NCBI GenBank assembly: GCA_963752325.1
Contig: CAVVXU010000005.1
Span: 1,302,001 to 1,366,000, forward strand
Direction: 5' to 3'
Length of the DNA: 64,000 nucleotides
From: CAVTJL01 sp963752325
GTDB taxonomy: Bacteria > Pseudomonadota > Alphaproteobacteria > Geminicoccales > Geminicoccaceae
Positions 45,049 to 57,460 of this stretch are shown here, piece after piece; the first letter of the stretch is position 1, and each line of letters opens with the position of its first letter. Below the pieces are notes generated by a model, which saw only the letters and a program-made list of their open reading frames with translations, was not told the origin of the DNA and ran no database searches. Both the position numbers and the translations under genes were made by a program.

Positions 45049-45105
45049 GCTTGGACTCCGGCGGACTAACAAAAACCGAGAAGCCTATGCCACAGCACGC
45101 GTCTC

Positions 45106-45122
45106 ATGTAAAGGACTTACAT
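45106..45122. promoter_or_regulatory. Operator-like palindrome upstream of the hypothetical gene
   Basis: ATGTAA (45106-45111), AGGAC, TTACAT (45117-45122), 58 bases upstream of the start at 45048. A 17-bp dyad in a locally AT-rich patch; TTTACA on the minus strand within it could also serve as a -35 element. Confidence 0.35.
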
Positions 45123-45250
45123 CCTATTTATTGAACTGGAGCCCAGGCGCTGCGAGCCTGGCATGCCGTCTCGCGCCAAGTGGCCACACGGCGCCTGTTG
45201 TGACTTCCGAAAGCTGCTCAAGGACCCAGAGCGCGAACGGCCACGACCCG

Positions 45251-46084
45251 CTACAGCATGGCTAGCGGCTGCTTGCGTGTCGGCGGGGGGAATATGCGGT
45301 CGAGAGCGGCCAGATCCTCGGCCGTCAGCTGCAGGTCGAGCGCGCGGCGGTTGGCCTCGACATGCTCGATGCGCGAGGCCTTGGGGATGGCGATAACGCC
45401 CGGCTGGGCCAGGACCCAGGCCAGCGCCACCTCAAGATGCCCGGCACCCAGACGCCGGGCGATCTCGCCCAATGCTCCCTTCGCCGGGAGCCGGCCCTGC
45501 TCGATCGGGCTGTACGCCATGGCCGGCATGCGGTGCTCGCGGCACCAGGGCAGGAGGTCCCATTCGGGCCCGCGCCGCGAGAGATTGTAGAGCACCTGAT
45601 CGGTGGCGCAGCGATCGCCATGGTCAACTCGCCGAAGCTCCTCGAGGTCGTCGGCGTCGAGATTGCTGACGCCCCAGTGCCGGATCTTGCCCGCGGCGCG
45701 CAGCCGCTCGAAGCCCTCGACCGTCTCGGCCAGCGGGTACCTGCCCCGCCAATGCAGAAGATAGAGGTCGATGCGGTCGGTTCGCAGGCGCCCGAGGCTG
45801 CGCTCGCAGGCCGAGACGACACCCTGCCGCGACGCGTTGTGCGGGTAAGCCTTGCTGACGATGAAGGTGCGATCGCGCTGCCCGGCGATCGCCTCGCCCA
45901 CGACCTCCTCGGCGCCGCCCTCGGCGTACATCTCGGCCGTGTCGATGAGCGTCATGCCGAGGTCGAGGCCGCGCCGGAGCGCCCGTACCTCGACCGGGCG
46001 GGCGGTCGAGCTCTCGCCCATGTACCAGGTTCCCTGGCCGAGCACGGGCACGGCCTCGCCATTCGGAAGATCGACCGTGCGCAT
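45251..46084 (-). CDS. Aldo/keto reductase
   Basis: 277 aa, the normal size for a bacterial AKR. The catalytic tetrad is visible: Asp and Tyr in LIDTAEMYAEGGAEEVVG, Lys in FIVSKAYPHN and His in LYLLHWRGRYP. NADPH-binding residues follow in IPKASRIEHVEANRRAL. It reduces aldehydes or ketones in the cytoplasm; substrate unknown. Single-gene unit next to the M48 protease gene on the same strand. Confidence 0.9.
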   Translation of the reverse strand: MRTVDLPNGEAVPVLGQGTWYMGESSTARPVEVRALRRGLDLGMTLIDTAEMYAEGGAEEVVGEAIAGQRDRTFIVSKAYPHNASRQGVVSACERSLGRLRTDRIDLYLLHWRGRYPLAETVEGFERLRAAGKIRHWGVSNLDADDLEELRRVDHGDRCATDQVLYNLSRRGPEWDLLPWCREHRMPAMAYSPIEQGRLPAKGALGEIARRLGAGHLEVALAWVLAQPGVIAIPKASRIEHVEANRRALDLQLTAEDLAALDRIFPPPTRKQPLAML

Positions 46085-46142
46085 GGTGGTTCCTTGCTCG
46101 TTGCCGCAGGTATCGGAGGGCGGACCGCCGACGGCTCAGCCG

Positions 46143-46934
46143 TCAGGCGGCAGCCTGCTTGTAGATCGCCTCGGCCTGCGGAAGATCCGCCTCGAGCCTC
46201 TGGATGCGCTCCTCGTCGGAGGGATGCGTCGACAAGATGGCCGGCGGGCTGCCGCCGCGGCTGGCCTTCGTCATGTTCTGCCAGAAGACGATCGCCTGGT
46301 CCGGGTCGTAGCCGGCCCGCGCCATATAGATGATGCCCAGATGGTCCGCCTGGAGCTCCTGCGAGCGCGAGAAGGGCAGCATGACGCCGTACTGGACGCC
46401 CGCACCGAGCAGATTGGCGATCTCGCCGGAGCCCGACACGCCGCCGACCTGGAGCGCTGCCGAGACCACGGCCACCCCGATGTTGGTGAGCTCGGCGGTG
46501 CCGATGCGCTGGGCGGCGTGGTGGGCGTTCACATGGCCCACCTCGTGGCCGAGCACGGCCGCGAGCTGGGCGTCGTTCTGGGCGACGGTCATGATGCCCC
46601 GATAGGCCCCGATATGGCCGCCCGGCAAGGCGAACGCATTGATGTCGGGCTCGTCGAAGACGACGAACTCCCACTTGTCGACCGGGATGGTGGAGCCGCT
46701 GGCCTGCACGACCCGCTGGCCGACGCGCGTCAGCCGCGCCTGAAGGACCGGGTCGTGGGAGATCGGGGTTTTTTGCTTGATCTGGGCGAAGGCCTCGCGG
46801 CCGAGCTGCTGCTCCTCTTGCGGCGACACCATCGAGGCGCCGAGATCGGACAGGCCGCTGGAGCTGGGATCACAGCCGGTGACCGCCAAGCTTGCGCCGC
46901 CGAGCCAGAGGCCGAGGGCAGCGCGCCGCGTCAT
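46143..46934 (-). CDS. M48 family metalloprotease, lipoprotein
   Basis: 263 aa from the ATG at 46934. MTRRAALGLWLGGASLAVTGC ends in a lipobox cysteine, so the enzyme should be anchored in the envelope. The zinc motif is LGHEVGHVNAHHAAQR (HExxH), with the third ligand region ELQADHLGIIYMARAGYDP. The C-terminal THPSDEERIQRL is typical of BepA/YcaL-like M48 proteases, which help quality control of outer-membrane proteins. The longer frame to 46982 adds a cysteine-rich stretch without homology. Confidence 0.88.
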   Translation of the reverse strand: MTRRAALGLWLGGASLAVTGCDPSSSGLSDLGASMVSPQEEQQLGREAFAQIKQKTPISHDPVLQARLTRVGQRVVQASGSTIPVDKWEFVVFDEPDINAFALPGGHIGAYRGIMTVAQNDAQLAAVLGHEVGHVNAHHAAQRIGTAELTNIGVAVVSAALQVGGVSGSGEIANLLGAGVQYGVMLPFSRSQELQADHLGIIYMARAGYDPDQAIVFWQNMTKASRGGSPPAILSTHPSDEERIQRLEADLPQAEAIYKQAAA

Positions 46935-47077
46935 CGTGTGCGAGACGTGCCGACCACCAGCACAGCAGGGGCAACAGACCATCCAACTCCTCCCGACCCG
47001 ACGGTCCTTCCAAAAGGATCAGGGCCGGCGCTGGAGGAAGAGATGGGGACGAGCCGCCTCCGAGGCCAGCCTGAGGC

Positions 47078-47377
47078 TCAGGGCTGTGGCTTGCCCGGCG
47101 CCGCCGGGAGGTCTCTGTCCGTCTGGTCCATCAGCTCCTGATAGAGATCATCGACCTCCTTGGCGTCGCCCGGCGAGGTATCGACCGAGGGCGTGGGGCA
47201 GCCGGCCTGGGCCGCCAGGTCCCGGAGCTCACCCGGCGTCGGCTGACGATCCTTGCCACCGACGATCGCCCGCTGTTGCACCCCGCAGCCAGCCGAGCCG
47301 CCGGCCGCCTCGGCTGAAGGGGCCGGGGCCAGGGCGAAGGCGGCCAGTCCCGCCAGAACGGCAAACGTCACTCTCAT
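47078..47377 (-). CDS. Small secreted hypothetical protein, 99 aa
   Basis: The ATG at 47377 has GAGGCGAGG upstream. MRVTFAVLAGLAAFALAPAP is a Sec signal with cleavage near SAEAAGG. The mature part (about 75 aa) holds two cysteines (SAGCGVQQRA, QAGCPTPSV), an acidic helix KEVDDLYQELMDQTDRD and a proline-rich end. I do not recognise a family. It is divergent from the gcv riboswitch. Confidence 0.65.
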   Translation of the reverse strand: MRVTFAVLAGLAAFALAPAPSAEAAGGSAGCGVQQRAIVGGKDRQPTPGELRDLAAQAGCPTPSVDTSPGDAKEVDDLYQELMDQTDRDLPAAPGKPQP

Positions 47378-47492
47378 GCTACCTCGCCTCATCCGTCGAT
47401 CATCGGCCGCAGCGGCCCGTCCCCTTGAAGTCTCCGCGACACCAGCTGCACAAGGATATCCCGTCCTCAGAACGGCGCCAACGCCGACGCGC

Positions 47493-47520
47493 TTGACCTC
47501 GACCGGCGCCAAGGTACTCT
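47493..47520 (+). promoter_or_regulatory. Candidate promoter of the gcv operon
   Basis: TTGACC at 47493-47498 and TACTCT at 47515-47520 with a 16-base spacer. A transcript would start near 47527, about 12 bases before the first riboswitch aptamer, which is the expected geometry. Confidence 0.45.
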
Positions 47521-47538
47521 CATGCCAGCCGTTGATCG

Positions 47539-47747
47539 TGCGTGGGAGAGACCGCCCGTCCTTCGGGACGAGCGGCGCCGAAGGAGCAACCGCCCCGGAA
47601 ACTCTCAGGCAAAAGGACCGCGCGCGAGCTGGCTCTCTGGAGAGTGGGTGCCCTCTGTCTCGGTTGTGTCGGGCACCCCACCGAAGGGGACGGTCTGGGC
47701 CTCAGCGAGCCAGGACCGGAATCTCTCAGGTCGCGGACAGAGGGGGC
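47539..47747 (+). promoter_or_regulatory. Tandem glycine riboswitch
   Basis: Two gcvT-type aptamers in a row. Aptamer 1 (about 47539-47624) contains TGGGAGAGACC, GCGCCGAAGGAGCAA and AACTCTCAGGCAAAAGGACC. Aptamer 2 (about 47632-47747) contains TGGAGAGTGGG, CCACCGAAGGGGAC, ATCTCTCAGGTCGCGGACAG and closes with CTCTCTG pairing to CAGAGG. A linker of about 7 bases separates them. Only about 48 bases remain before the gcvT start, so control of translation initiation is likely. Glycine binding normally turns the gcv operon on. Confidence 0.93.
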
Positions 47748-47794
47748 TGGATCGTGCGGTGTCGTGCCGTCACGACGGCCTGGAGTCCCGACTG

Positions 47795-48889
47795 TTGAGC
47801 GAGCTCAAGCGTACGCCTCTCTTCGAGCTTCACCGTGAGCTGGGCGCCCGCATGGTGCCCTTCGCCGGATGGGCGATGCCCGTCCAATATCCGAGCGGGA
47901 TCATCGCCGAGCACCAGCAATGCCGGACCGCGGCGGCCCTCTTCGACGTGTCGCACATGGGCCAGGTCACCCTCAGCGGACCCGAGCCGGCAGCGGCCAT
48001 CGAGCGGCTCGTGCCCGGCAACATCAAGGGGCTGAAGCTTGGTCAGGCTCGCTACACGATCCTCACCAACGAAAGCGGCGGCATCCTCGACGACCTGATC
48101 GTCAGCAACGCCGGCGACAGCCTTTTCGTGGTCGTCAACGCCGGCTGCCGGGACGAGGACATCGCCCATCTGCGCCGCCATCTCGAGCCCGAGCACGAGG
48201 TCGTCGAGCACGCCGACCGGGCGCTGCTGGCGCTGCAAGGGCCGGCCGCGGCGACCGTGATCGGCCGCCTGGCCCCCGAAGCGCCCTCGCTCGGCTTCAT
48301 GGCGACGGTCGAGACGAAGGTCGGCGGCGTCGCCTGCCGGATCTCCCGGCTGGGCTATACCGGCGAGGACGGTTTCGAGATCTCGGTCGACGCCGGGCAT
48401 GCGGCAAAGCTCGCCCAGACGCTTCTGGCGGCCGAGGAGGTGGCGCCGGCGGGGCTGGGCGCTCGCAACTCGCTGCGCCTGGAGGCGGGCTTGTGCCTCT
48501 ACGGTCACGACATCGACACGACGACCTCGCCGATCGAGGCGCAACTCGAGTGGACGATCGCCAAGCGCCGACGCGAGGAGGGTGGCTTCCCCGGCGCCGA
48601 GCGCATCCTGGGCGAGCTGCGCGACGGCTCCGCACGACGGCTGGTCGGCATTCGCCCGGAGGGCCGGACGCCCGCCCGCGAGGGTGCGGAGATCCGAAAG
48701 GCCGGCCGCACGGTCGGCCGGGTCACCAGCGGCGGCTTCGGGCCCACGATCGGTGTGCCGGTGGCGCTGGGCTATGTGGAGCGCGACCTTGCCGAGCCGG
48801 GAACGCCGATCGAGCTCGTCGTTCGTGGCAAGCCCATTCCGGCCTCCATCGTCTCCCTTCCGTTCGTCCCACACCGCTACCACCGCTAA
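47795..48889 (+). CDS. gcvT: Glycine cleavage system T protein (aminomethyltransferase)
   Basis: 364 aa from a TTG at 47795 with GGAG about nine bases before it; a GTG at 47759 would add 12 residues. The conserved start is LKRTPLFELHRELGARMVPF, followed by FDVSHMGQV, TNESGGILDDLIV, GYTGEDGFEIS and LRLEAGLCLYGHDID. It transfers the methylene group from the H protein to tetrahydrofolate and releases ammonia. First gene behind the glycine riboswitch. Confidence 0.95.
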   Translation: MSELKRTPLFELHRELGARMVPFAGWAMPVQYPSGIIAEHQQCRTAAALFDVSHMGQVTLSGPEPAAAIERLVPGNIKGLKLGQARYTILTNESGGILDDLIVSNAGDSLFVVVNAGCRDEDIAHLRRHLEPEHEVVEHADRALLALQGPAAATVIGRLAPEAPSLGFMATVETKVGGVACRISRLGYTGEDGFEISVDAGHAAKLAQTLLAAEEVAPAGLGARNSLRLEAGLCLYGHDIDTTTSPIEAQLEWTIAKRRREEGGFPGAERILGELRDGSARRLVGIRPEGRTPAREGAEIRKAGRTVGRVTSGGFGPTIGVPVALGYVERDLAEPGTPIELVVRGKPIPASIVSLPFVPHRYHR

Positions 48890-48903
48890 AGGGAAAGCCC
48901 ACC

Positions 48904-49278
48904 ATGGCGCTCTACTACACCAAGGACCACGAGTGGGTCCGCGTCGATGGGGACGTGGCCACGATCGGCATCAGCGACCATGCCCAGGAGCAGCTGGGCG
49001 ACGTCGTCTTCGTCGAGCTGCCGGATATCGGCAAGCGGGTGAAGCAGGGCGAGGAAGCGGCCGTCGTCGAGAGCGTGAAGGCCGCGAGCGAGGTCTACGC
49101 ACCCGTCAGCGGCGAGGTCGTCGAGGCCAACTCGGTCCTCGTCGAGAAGCCCTCGCTGGCCAACGAGGACGCGGAAGGCGCCGCCTGGTTCTTCAAGATC
49201 AAGCTCTCCAACCCGGGTGAGCTCGACGATCTGATGGACCGCGACGCCTACGAGTCCTTCCTCGAGACCCTGAGCTGA
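48904..49278 (+). CDS. gcvH: Glycine cleavage system H protein (lipoyl carrier)
   Basis: 124 aa. YYTKDHEWVRVDGDVATIGI and QLGDVVFVELPDIGKRVKQG are H-protein hallmarks. K59 in ESVKAASEVYAP is the lipoylation site. It shuttles the aminomethyl group between GcvP, GcvT and the L protein. AAAGGG lies before the ATG, 14 bases after the gcvT stop. Confidence 0.96.
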   Translation: MALYYTKDHEWVRVDGDVATIGISDHAQEQLGDVVFVELPDIGKRVKQGEEAAVVESVKAASEVYAPVSGEVVEANSVLVEKPSLANEDAEGAAWFFKIKLSNPGELDDLMDRDAYESFLETLS

Positions 49279-49318
49279 CGCCAGGACCCATCCAGCTCTG
49301 CCCTGCGGGAGCCTTTCG

Positions 49319-52222
<2,904 letters not shown>

Positions 52223-52255
52223 CCGCTCTCAGCGGTCTCTGGAGAAAGCACTCAG

Positions 52256-52282
52256 CCGAGGAGGTGCCAAGCACCTCCTCGG
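52256..52282 (+). terminator. Terminator-like hairpin after gcvP
   Basis: CCGAGGAGGTGC (52256-52267), loop CAA, GCACCTCCTCGG (52271-52282), then TGCTCATTTCTG. The stem is perfect (12 bp) and lies 34 bases after the gcvP stop; the following T content is modest. It separates the riboswitch-controlled operon from the importer operon. Confidence 0.7.
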
Positions 52283-52509
52283 TGCTCATTTCTGTTGGCT
52301 CCGACGACCTCGTTGAACGTCGGCAATGCCCCCGTCTCTCCGATCGCCGAGACCGGACCTGTCGGTCGCGCGGGCCCGCACGAGCTCTTCCCGCCCCAGC
52401 CGACAAAGCTCGGAGCATCAACGCTCCGCCCGGCACAGGTCGGTTGACCCTCAGAGGCTCCCTGCCTATCGTGACCGTAACGACAAAGTGACATTTCAGG
52501 GAGAGCATC

Positions 52510-53802
52510 ATGCGGAGGCGACCTCTCGGGCGGCTCGTGCTGGCCGGCGCTTTGGCGGCGATGTTCGCCGCCCCGGCGGCGGCGGAAGATGTCAATCTGA
52601 CCTTCCGCTACGCCTACGACAATGTGGATCAGATCCAGGCCGGCCTGGACGCGTTCGAGAAGCAGAACCCGGGCATCAAGGTCACGCTCGAGCGCATCGC
52701 ATTCAAGGACGCGCGAGACCAGTTCCTGCGCGAGGCTGCGACGGGGAGCGGCCCGGATGTCGTTCACCTCGCCTTCGTCTGGATCAAGGATCTGGGTACC
52801 GCCGGCGCCTGCATGAAGCTCAATGAGCTGATCGACAAGGACGGGATCGGGGAGAAGGGCTGGGACGACTTCATTGCCAGCGACCTCACCTACGGTCCGG
52901 AGGGCAAGAGCATCTATGGCGTGCCCTTCGCCACCGACACATGGGCCATGGTCTACAATACCGAGGTCATGAAGGCCGCTGGTGTCACGAAGCTCCCGGA
53001 GACATGGGACGAGCTGCTCGCCGCCAGTCGGGCGGTCAAGTCCAAGACGGGCAAGATAGGCTTCGGCTTCGCGGCGGGCTCGTCATCCGCCAACACAATC
53101 TGGTTCCTTGCGAACTTCTACTGGTGGTCGGATGGAGGCTCGCTCGTCGTCAATGACGGCAAAGGTGGTTACAAGCTCGGCATCACGCCTTCGGAGGTGG
53201 CCAAGGTCATCGACTACTACAAAATCTACCTGAAGGAGGATCTGACCACCCCTGGCAGCCTCGGCATCGATTCCTGGAATGCGCCCGAGGTCACCGAGCC
53301 GATGATCCGCGGCGATCAGCTCGCGGCGAGCATGCCGGTCTTCACCGCCGTTCAGATGTTCAAGTCCTGGCGCGAGCGCAACCCCGGCAAGGAGCTGCCC
53401 TTCACGACCGCCATGACGCCTCACGGCTCGGGCAAGCCGACCACGCATCTGGGCGGGCAGTCGCTGTGTGTGAACGCGAATACCGAGCACAAGGCCGAGG
53501 CCTGGAAGCTCATGCAGTGGCTGAACTCGTGGGAGTTCTGGGAGAAGTACAACACGGCCTACTTCCCGGCCCAGAAGAGCCTTCTGGCCAAGCGGCCCTT
53601 CCCGCCCGAGATGCAGGGCTTCCAGAAGCAATTCACCGAGGGTGCCAGGAGCTGGGGTCCCTATGCCCGCGGTCCTGCCGACATCGGCAGCATGTGGAAC
53701 CAGACCTCGCGGAGCTTCGGCCAGGCCTTCATCGGCGAGCGCACCTCCATGCAGGCCGCCGACGAGCTCCTCGCGTTCGTCCAAAAGCAGCTCGGCTCCT
53801 GA
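52510..53802 (+). CDS. CUT1-type ABC substrate-binding protein (paralogue 1 of 3)
   Basis: 430 aa. The signal peptide MRRRPLGRLVLAGALAAMFA is cleaved near AAAEDV. The family 1 fold shows LDAFEKQNPGIKVTLERIAF, GKSIYGVPFATDTWAMVYN and FTTAMTPHGSGKPTTHLGGQ. AGGGAGAG precedes the ATG. Intact frame. It probably binds a sugar or related polar solute in the periplasm. The neighbouring gene codes for a very similar protein. Confidence 0.88.
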   Translation: MRRRPLGRLVLAGALAAMFAAPAAAEDVNLTFRYAYDNVDQIQAGLDAFEKQNPGIKVTLERIAFKDARDQFLREAATGSGPDVVHLAFVWIKDLGTAGACMKLNELIDKDGIGEKGWDDFIASDLTYGPEGKSIYGVPFATDTWAMVYNTEVMKAAGVTKLPETWDELLAASRAVKSKTGKIGFGFAAGSSSANTIWFLANFYWWSDGGSLVVNDGKGGYKLGITPSEVAKVIDYYKIYLKEDLTTPGSLGIDSWNAPEVTEPMIRGDQLAASMPVFTAVQMFKSWRERNPGKELPFTTAMTPHGSGKPTTHLGGQSLCVNANTEHKAEAWKLMQWLNSWEFWEKYNTAYFPAQKSLLAKRPFPPEMQGFQKQFTEGARSWGPYARGPADIGSMWNQTSRSFGQAFIGERTSMQAADELLAFVQKQLGS

Positions 53803-53824
53803 AGCCCGACGGGAGGACGGTACC

Positions 53825-55107
53825 ATGCGGTTCATGATCAAGGGTCTACTGGTCGCGGCGTCACTTCTCGCGGCGGGTCAGGCGCGCGCCGAGGTGCAGC
53901 TCACCTTCCGCTATGTCCAAGACAATGTGGGAGAGGTCCAGCAGGGCATCGCCGAGTTCGAGCGGCGCAATCCGGGCATCAAGGTCAACTTCGAGCGGAT
54001 CGCCATCAAGGACGCCCGCGACCAGTTCATCCGCGAGGCGGCGACCGGCGAGCGGCCCGGACGTCGTCCACCTGGCCTTCGTCTGGGTCAAGGATCTGGG
54101 CGTCGCCGGCGCCTGCATGAAGCTCAACGATCTGATCGAGCACGAGGGCATCGGCGAGAAGGGCTGGAGCGACTTCATCGCCACCGACCTCACCTACGGC
54201 CCCGAGGGCAAGAGCATCTACGGCGTGCCCTTCGCCACCGACACATGGGCCATGGTCTACAACAAGAAGCTGCTCGAGACGGCGGGGATCGCCAAGGTCC
54301 CGGAGACCTGGGACGAGCTGCTCGCGGCCTCGCGTGCCGTCAAGGCCAAGACAGGCAAGACCGGGTTCGGCTTCGCCGGCGGCGTGTCCGGCAATGCCGA
54401 GATCTGGTTCCTCGCCAACTTCAACTGGTGGTCCGACGGCGGCTCGCTCGTCGTCGACGACGGCAAGGGCGGCTACAAGCTCGGCATCACCGCCGATCAG
54501 GTCGCCAGCGTCATCGACTACTACAAGACCTATCTGGACGAGGGGCTGACCACGCCCGGCAGCGTCGGCCTGAGCGAGGTCAACGCGCCCGAGCTGGTCG
54601 AGCCGATGCTGCGCGGCGAGTCCGCCGCCGTGATCCTGCCGGTCTTCAACGCCGTCTCCCTGTTCAAGGCCTGGCGCGAGCGGAACCCGGGCCAGGAGCT
54701 GCCCTTCACCACGGCCATGACGCCCCACGGCTCCGGCAAGCCCACCACGCATCTGGGCGGCCAGTCGCTCTGCGTGAACGCCAACACCGAGCACAAGGCC
54801 GAGGCCTGGAAGCTGATGCAGTGGCTGAACTCCTGGGAGTTCTGGGAGAAGTACAACACGATCTACTATCCGGCGCAGAAGAGCCTGCTGGCGAAGCGGC
54901 CCTTCCCGCCCGAGATGACGGGCTTCCAAAAGCAGTTCACCGAGGGCGCCCGCAGCTGGGGGCCTTATGCCCGTGGTCCCGCGCCGATCGCCGGGATGTG
55001 GAACCAGGTGGCGCGCAGCTTCGGCCAAGCGTTCATCGGCGAGCGCACGCTCGAAGCAGGCGGCCGAGGACATCCTGGCCTATGTGCAGGGCCAGCTGAA
55101 GCAGTAG
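53825..55107 (+). CDS. CUT1-type ABC substrate-binding protein (paralogue 2 of 3; two frameshifts)
   Basis: About 426 aa. Signal MRFMIKGLLVAASLLAAGQA. It shares long identical blocks with paralogue 1, for example HKAEAWKLMQWLNSWEFWEK and QKSLLAKRPFPPEM, so the pair arose by recent duplication. Extra bases at about 54049 (GGCGAG instead of GGGAG as in paralogue 1) and 55050 break the frame; with both removed the protein ends TSKQAAEDILAYVQGQLKQ at the TAG at 55105. Length excess of two bases fits exactly. Confidence 0.83.
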
Positions 55108-55164
55108 CAGAGAGACGGGAAGGCGGCCGGACGAGGGCGACAGCCGAGAGGGAGGATGATTCTG

Positions 55165-56461
55165 ATGCGGCTGCTTGGGACTGGGTTTGATGCTGGCGCT
55201 GGGCCTCGGGGCTGGCGCCGCGGCGGCTGCGACACGACGCTCACCTTCCGCTTCAACGACCCCGAGGCGCCTCAGATGCGAGCAGGCGCTCGACAGTCTT
55301 CGAGAAGGACAATCCCGGCATCAAGGTCGAGATGCAGCGGGTCACCTGGGGCGACGCGCGCGAGCAGTTCGTGCGCGAGGCGGCCACCGGCGCCGGTCCG
55401 GACGTGCTGCAGCTGGCCTTCGTCTGGCCCCGCTCGCTCGGCGCCGCGGGCGCGCTTCTGCCGCTGGACGATCTGATCAAGAAGACGGGGATCGGCGTCG
55501 GCGGCTGGGACGAGTTCTGTCAGCACGAACCTCGCCTACGGCCCGGACGGGAAGATCTACGGCATCCCCTTCACCACCGACACCTTCGCGCTCGTCTACA
55601 ACAAGGAGCTGCTGAAGGCGGCCGGCATCTCCGAGATGCCCAAGACCTGGGCCGATCTCCGCAAGGTCAGCAAGACGATCTTCGAGAAGACGGGCAAGGC
55701 CGGCTTCGGCTTCCCCGCCGGCAGCTGCGGCACGCCCACGATCTGGTTCCTCTTGAACTTCTATTGGTGGTCGCATGGCTGGGCCATCATCGACCAGAAG
55801 CCCGACGGCACCTACTTCATGAACATCACGCCGGCGCAGATCGCCGAGGGCTTCGACTACTACAACCAGTTCCTGAAGGACGGCGACAATCCCAAGTCCA
55901 ACCTCTCGATCTGCCTGTGGGGCGCCCCCGAGATCGTCGAGGGCATGGTCAACGGCTCGATCGCGATCGCCAGCGTGCCGGATACGGTGGCCATCCAGAT
56001 CGTCAAGACGTGGGACGCGCGCTACCCGGGGAAGACCTCGCCCTTCGGCGCCGCTCCCCATCCGGCGGACGTCAACGGCTCGAAGACCTTCTTCGGCGGG
56101 CGCATGATCGGCATCAACGCCAACACGCACCCAGGTCGATGCGGCCTGGAAGCTGGTCCAGTTCCTGGTCCAGCCCGATCCGCTGTTCACGAAGTACTAT
56201 ACCAACTACGTGCCGGCGCAGCGGCCTGTGATGAGCTACAAGCAGCTGCCCGAGGAGATCCGGGCCGGCTACGACGCGCAGATCAAGACGGCGCGAAGCT
56301 GGGGCGCCTACAGCACCGGGCCGGTGGCGATCCCGTTCATGTGGAATGCGGTGGGCCGGGCCGCGGGCTCGGTGTTCATCGGCAGCAAGACGTCGGCCGA
56401 GGCTGCGCAGGAGCTCTACGACGCGATCAAGCAGGAGTTCGAGAAGAACAGCAAGTCCTGA
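55165..56461 (+). CDS. CUT1-type ABC substrate-binding protein (paralogue 3 of 3; several frameshifts)
   Basis: About 431 aa once corrected. ATG at 55165 chosen because GGAGG lies about ten bases before it; an ATG at 55156 is too close. The rebuilt start is MRLLGLGLMLALGLGAGAAA, a signal peptide. Frame changes lie near 55180, 55231-55238, 55279, 55298, 55518 and 56131. Between them are family blocks such as TTLTFRFNDPEAPQM, MQRVTWGDAREQFVREAATG and IYGIPFTTDTFALVYNKELL. It is more distant from paralogues 1 and 2 than they are from each other. Real gene with poor sequence, or a decaying copy. Confidence 0.75.
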
Positions 56462-56480
56462 GGATCGGGAGAACGCCGGC

Positions 56481-57460
56481 ATGTCGCTCGCGACGGCGAG
56501 CGGTAGATCTGGGCGGGCGGCTGTCGCCGCGCCGCGGCAGGAAGGCGCGGATTCGCGGGGAGCGCGCCTTCGTCCTCTTCATGCTCGTGCCGGCGTTCTT
56601 CTTCCTCGTCATGTTCTATGCCTACCCGATGGCTCTACAACCTCTTCAACAGCTTCACCGATCTCTCCCTGTTCGGCCTGAAGAAGGGCGGCCAGTGGGT
56701 CGGTTTCGCCAACTATGCCGAGCTGCTGACCAGCCCGGACTTTCGGCCGCGTGCTCTGGAACACGGTCTTCTGGCTCACCTTCGTCGGCGTCGACGGTGC
56801 GCATCGTCGCTGGGCCTTGGGCTGGCGCTTCTCCTCAACTCGCGGGTGGTCGAGAAGTATCGGCTCAAGACCATCTCCCGGGTGCTTCTGCTGGTGCCCT
56901 GGGCGACGCCGCCGATCGTGGCCATCGTCGCCTGGCGCTGGATCCTGAACCCGCGAGCTCGGCGCCATCAATCGGGCGCTCCTCGGCCTCGGGGTCATCG
57001 ACCAGCCGATCGCCTTCCTGGCCGAGCGCCTGTGGATCTGGCCGTCGCTCATCACGATCATCACCTGGAACACCCTGCCGCTCGTGACCCTGACCTTCCT
57101 CGCGAGCCTGCAGTCCCTGCCGCAAGCGAGCTTCTCGAGGCGGCCGAGGTCGACGGCGCCCGCAAATGGCAGCTTTGCCGCTTCGTGATCCTGCCGCATC
57201 TCAAGCCGGCCATCATCGTCATGACGCTGATGTCGACCTTCTGGACGTTCAACAACTTCGTCTATGTCTGGCTGACCACCGCGGCCGGGCCCGGCCTCTA
57301 CACCAACGTCATGGCGACCGACGTCTACATCAAGGCCTTCATCGACGCCCGGCTGGGCTACAGCTCGGCGATCGGCATCGTGATGGCGGCGATCATGACC
57401 GCCTTCGGCATGATCTACCTGCGCGTGATCGCCCAGCGCGAGCTGAAGGAGGTGTTCTGA
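56481..57460 (+). CDS. CUT1 ABC transporter permease (MalF-like; many frameshifts)
   Basis: About 325 aa if corrected. Recognisable blocks in successive frames: RAFVLFMLVPAFFFLVMFYA, LYNLFNSFTDLSLFGLKKGG, SRVVEKYRLKTISRVLLLVP, WATPPIVAIVAWRWILNP, ELLEAAEVDGARKWQLCRFV (EAA loop) and VMATDVYIKAFIDARLGYSS. Seven or eight extra bases (near 56505, 56631, 56741, 56792, 56815, 56954 and 57124-57126) explain all frame changes and match the excess length of two bases modulo three. The stop overlaps the next ATG as TGATG. Confidence 0.75.

Noticed and set aside
45143..45161. CCAGGC/GCCTGG inverted repeat as terminator of the aldo/keto reductase gene
   Set aside because: Only 6-bp arms with a 7-base loop, no U-tract and about 90 bases beyond the stop; too weak to claim.
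47869..49278. Apparent gcvT-gcvH fusion in one frame
   Set aside because: The first part is out-of-frame with gcvT and has no homology. GcvH starts at its own ATG at 48904 with a ribosome binding site.
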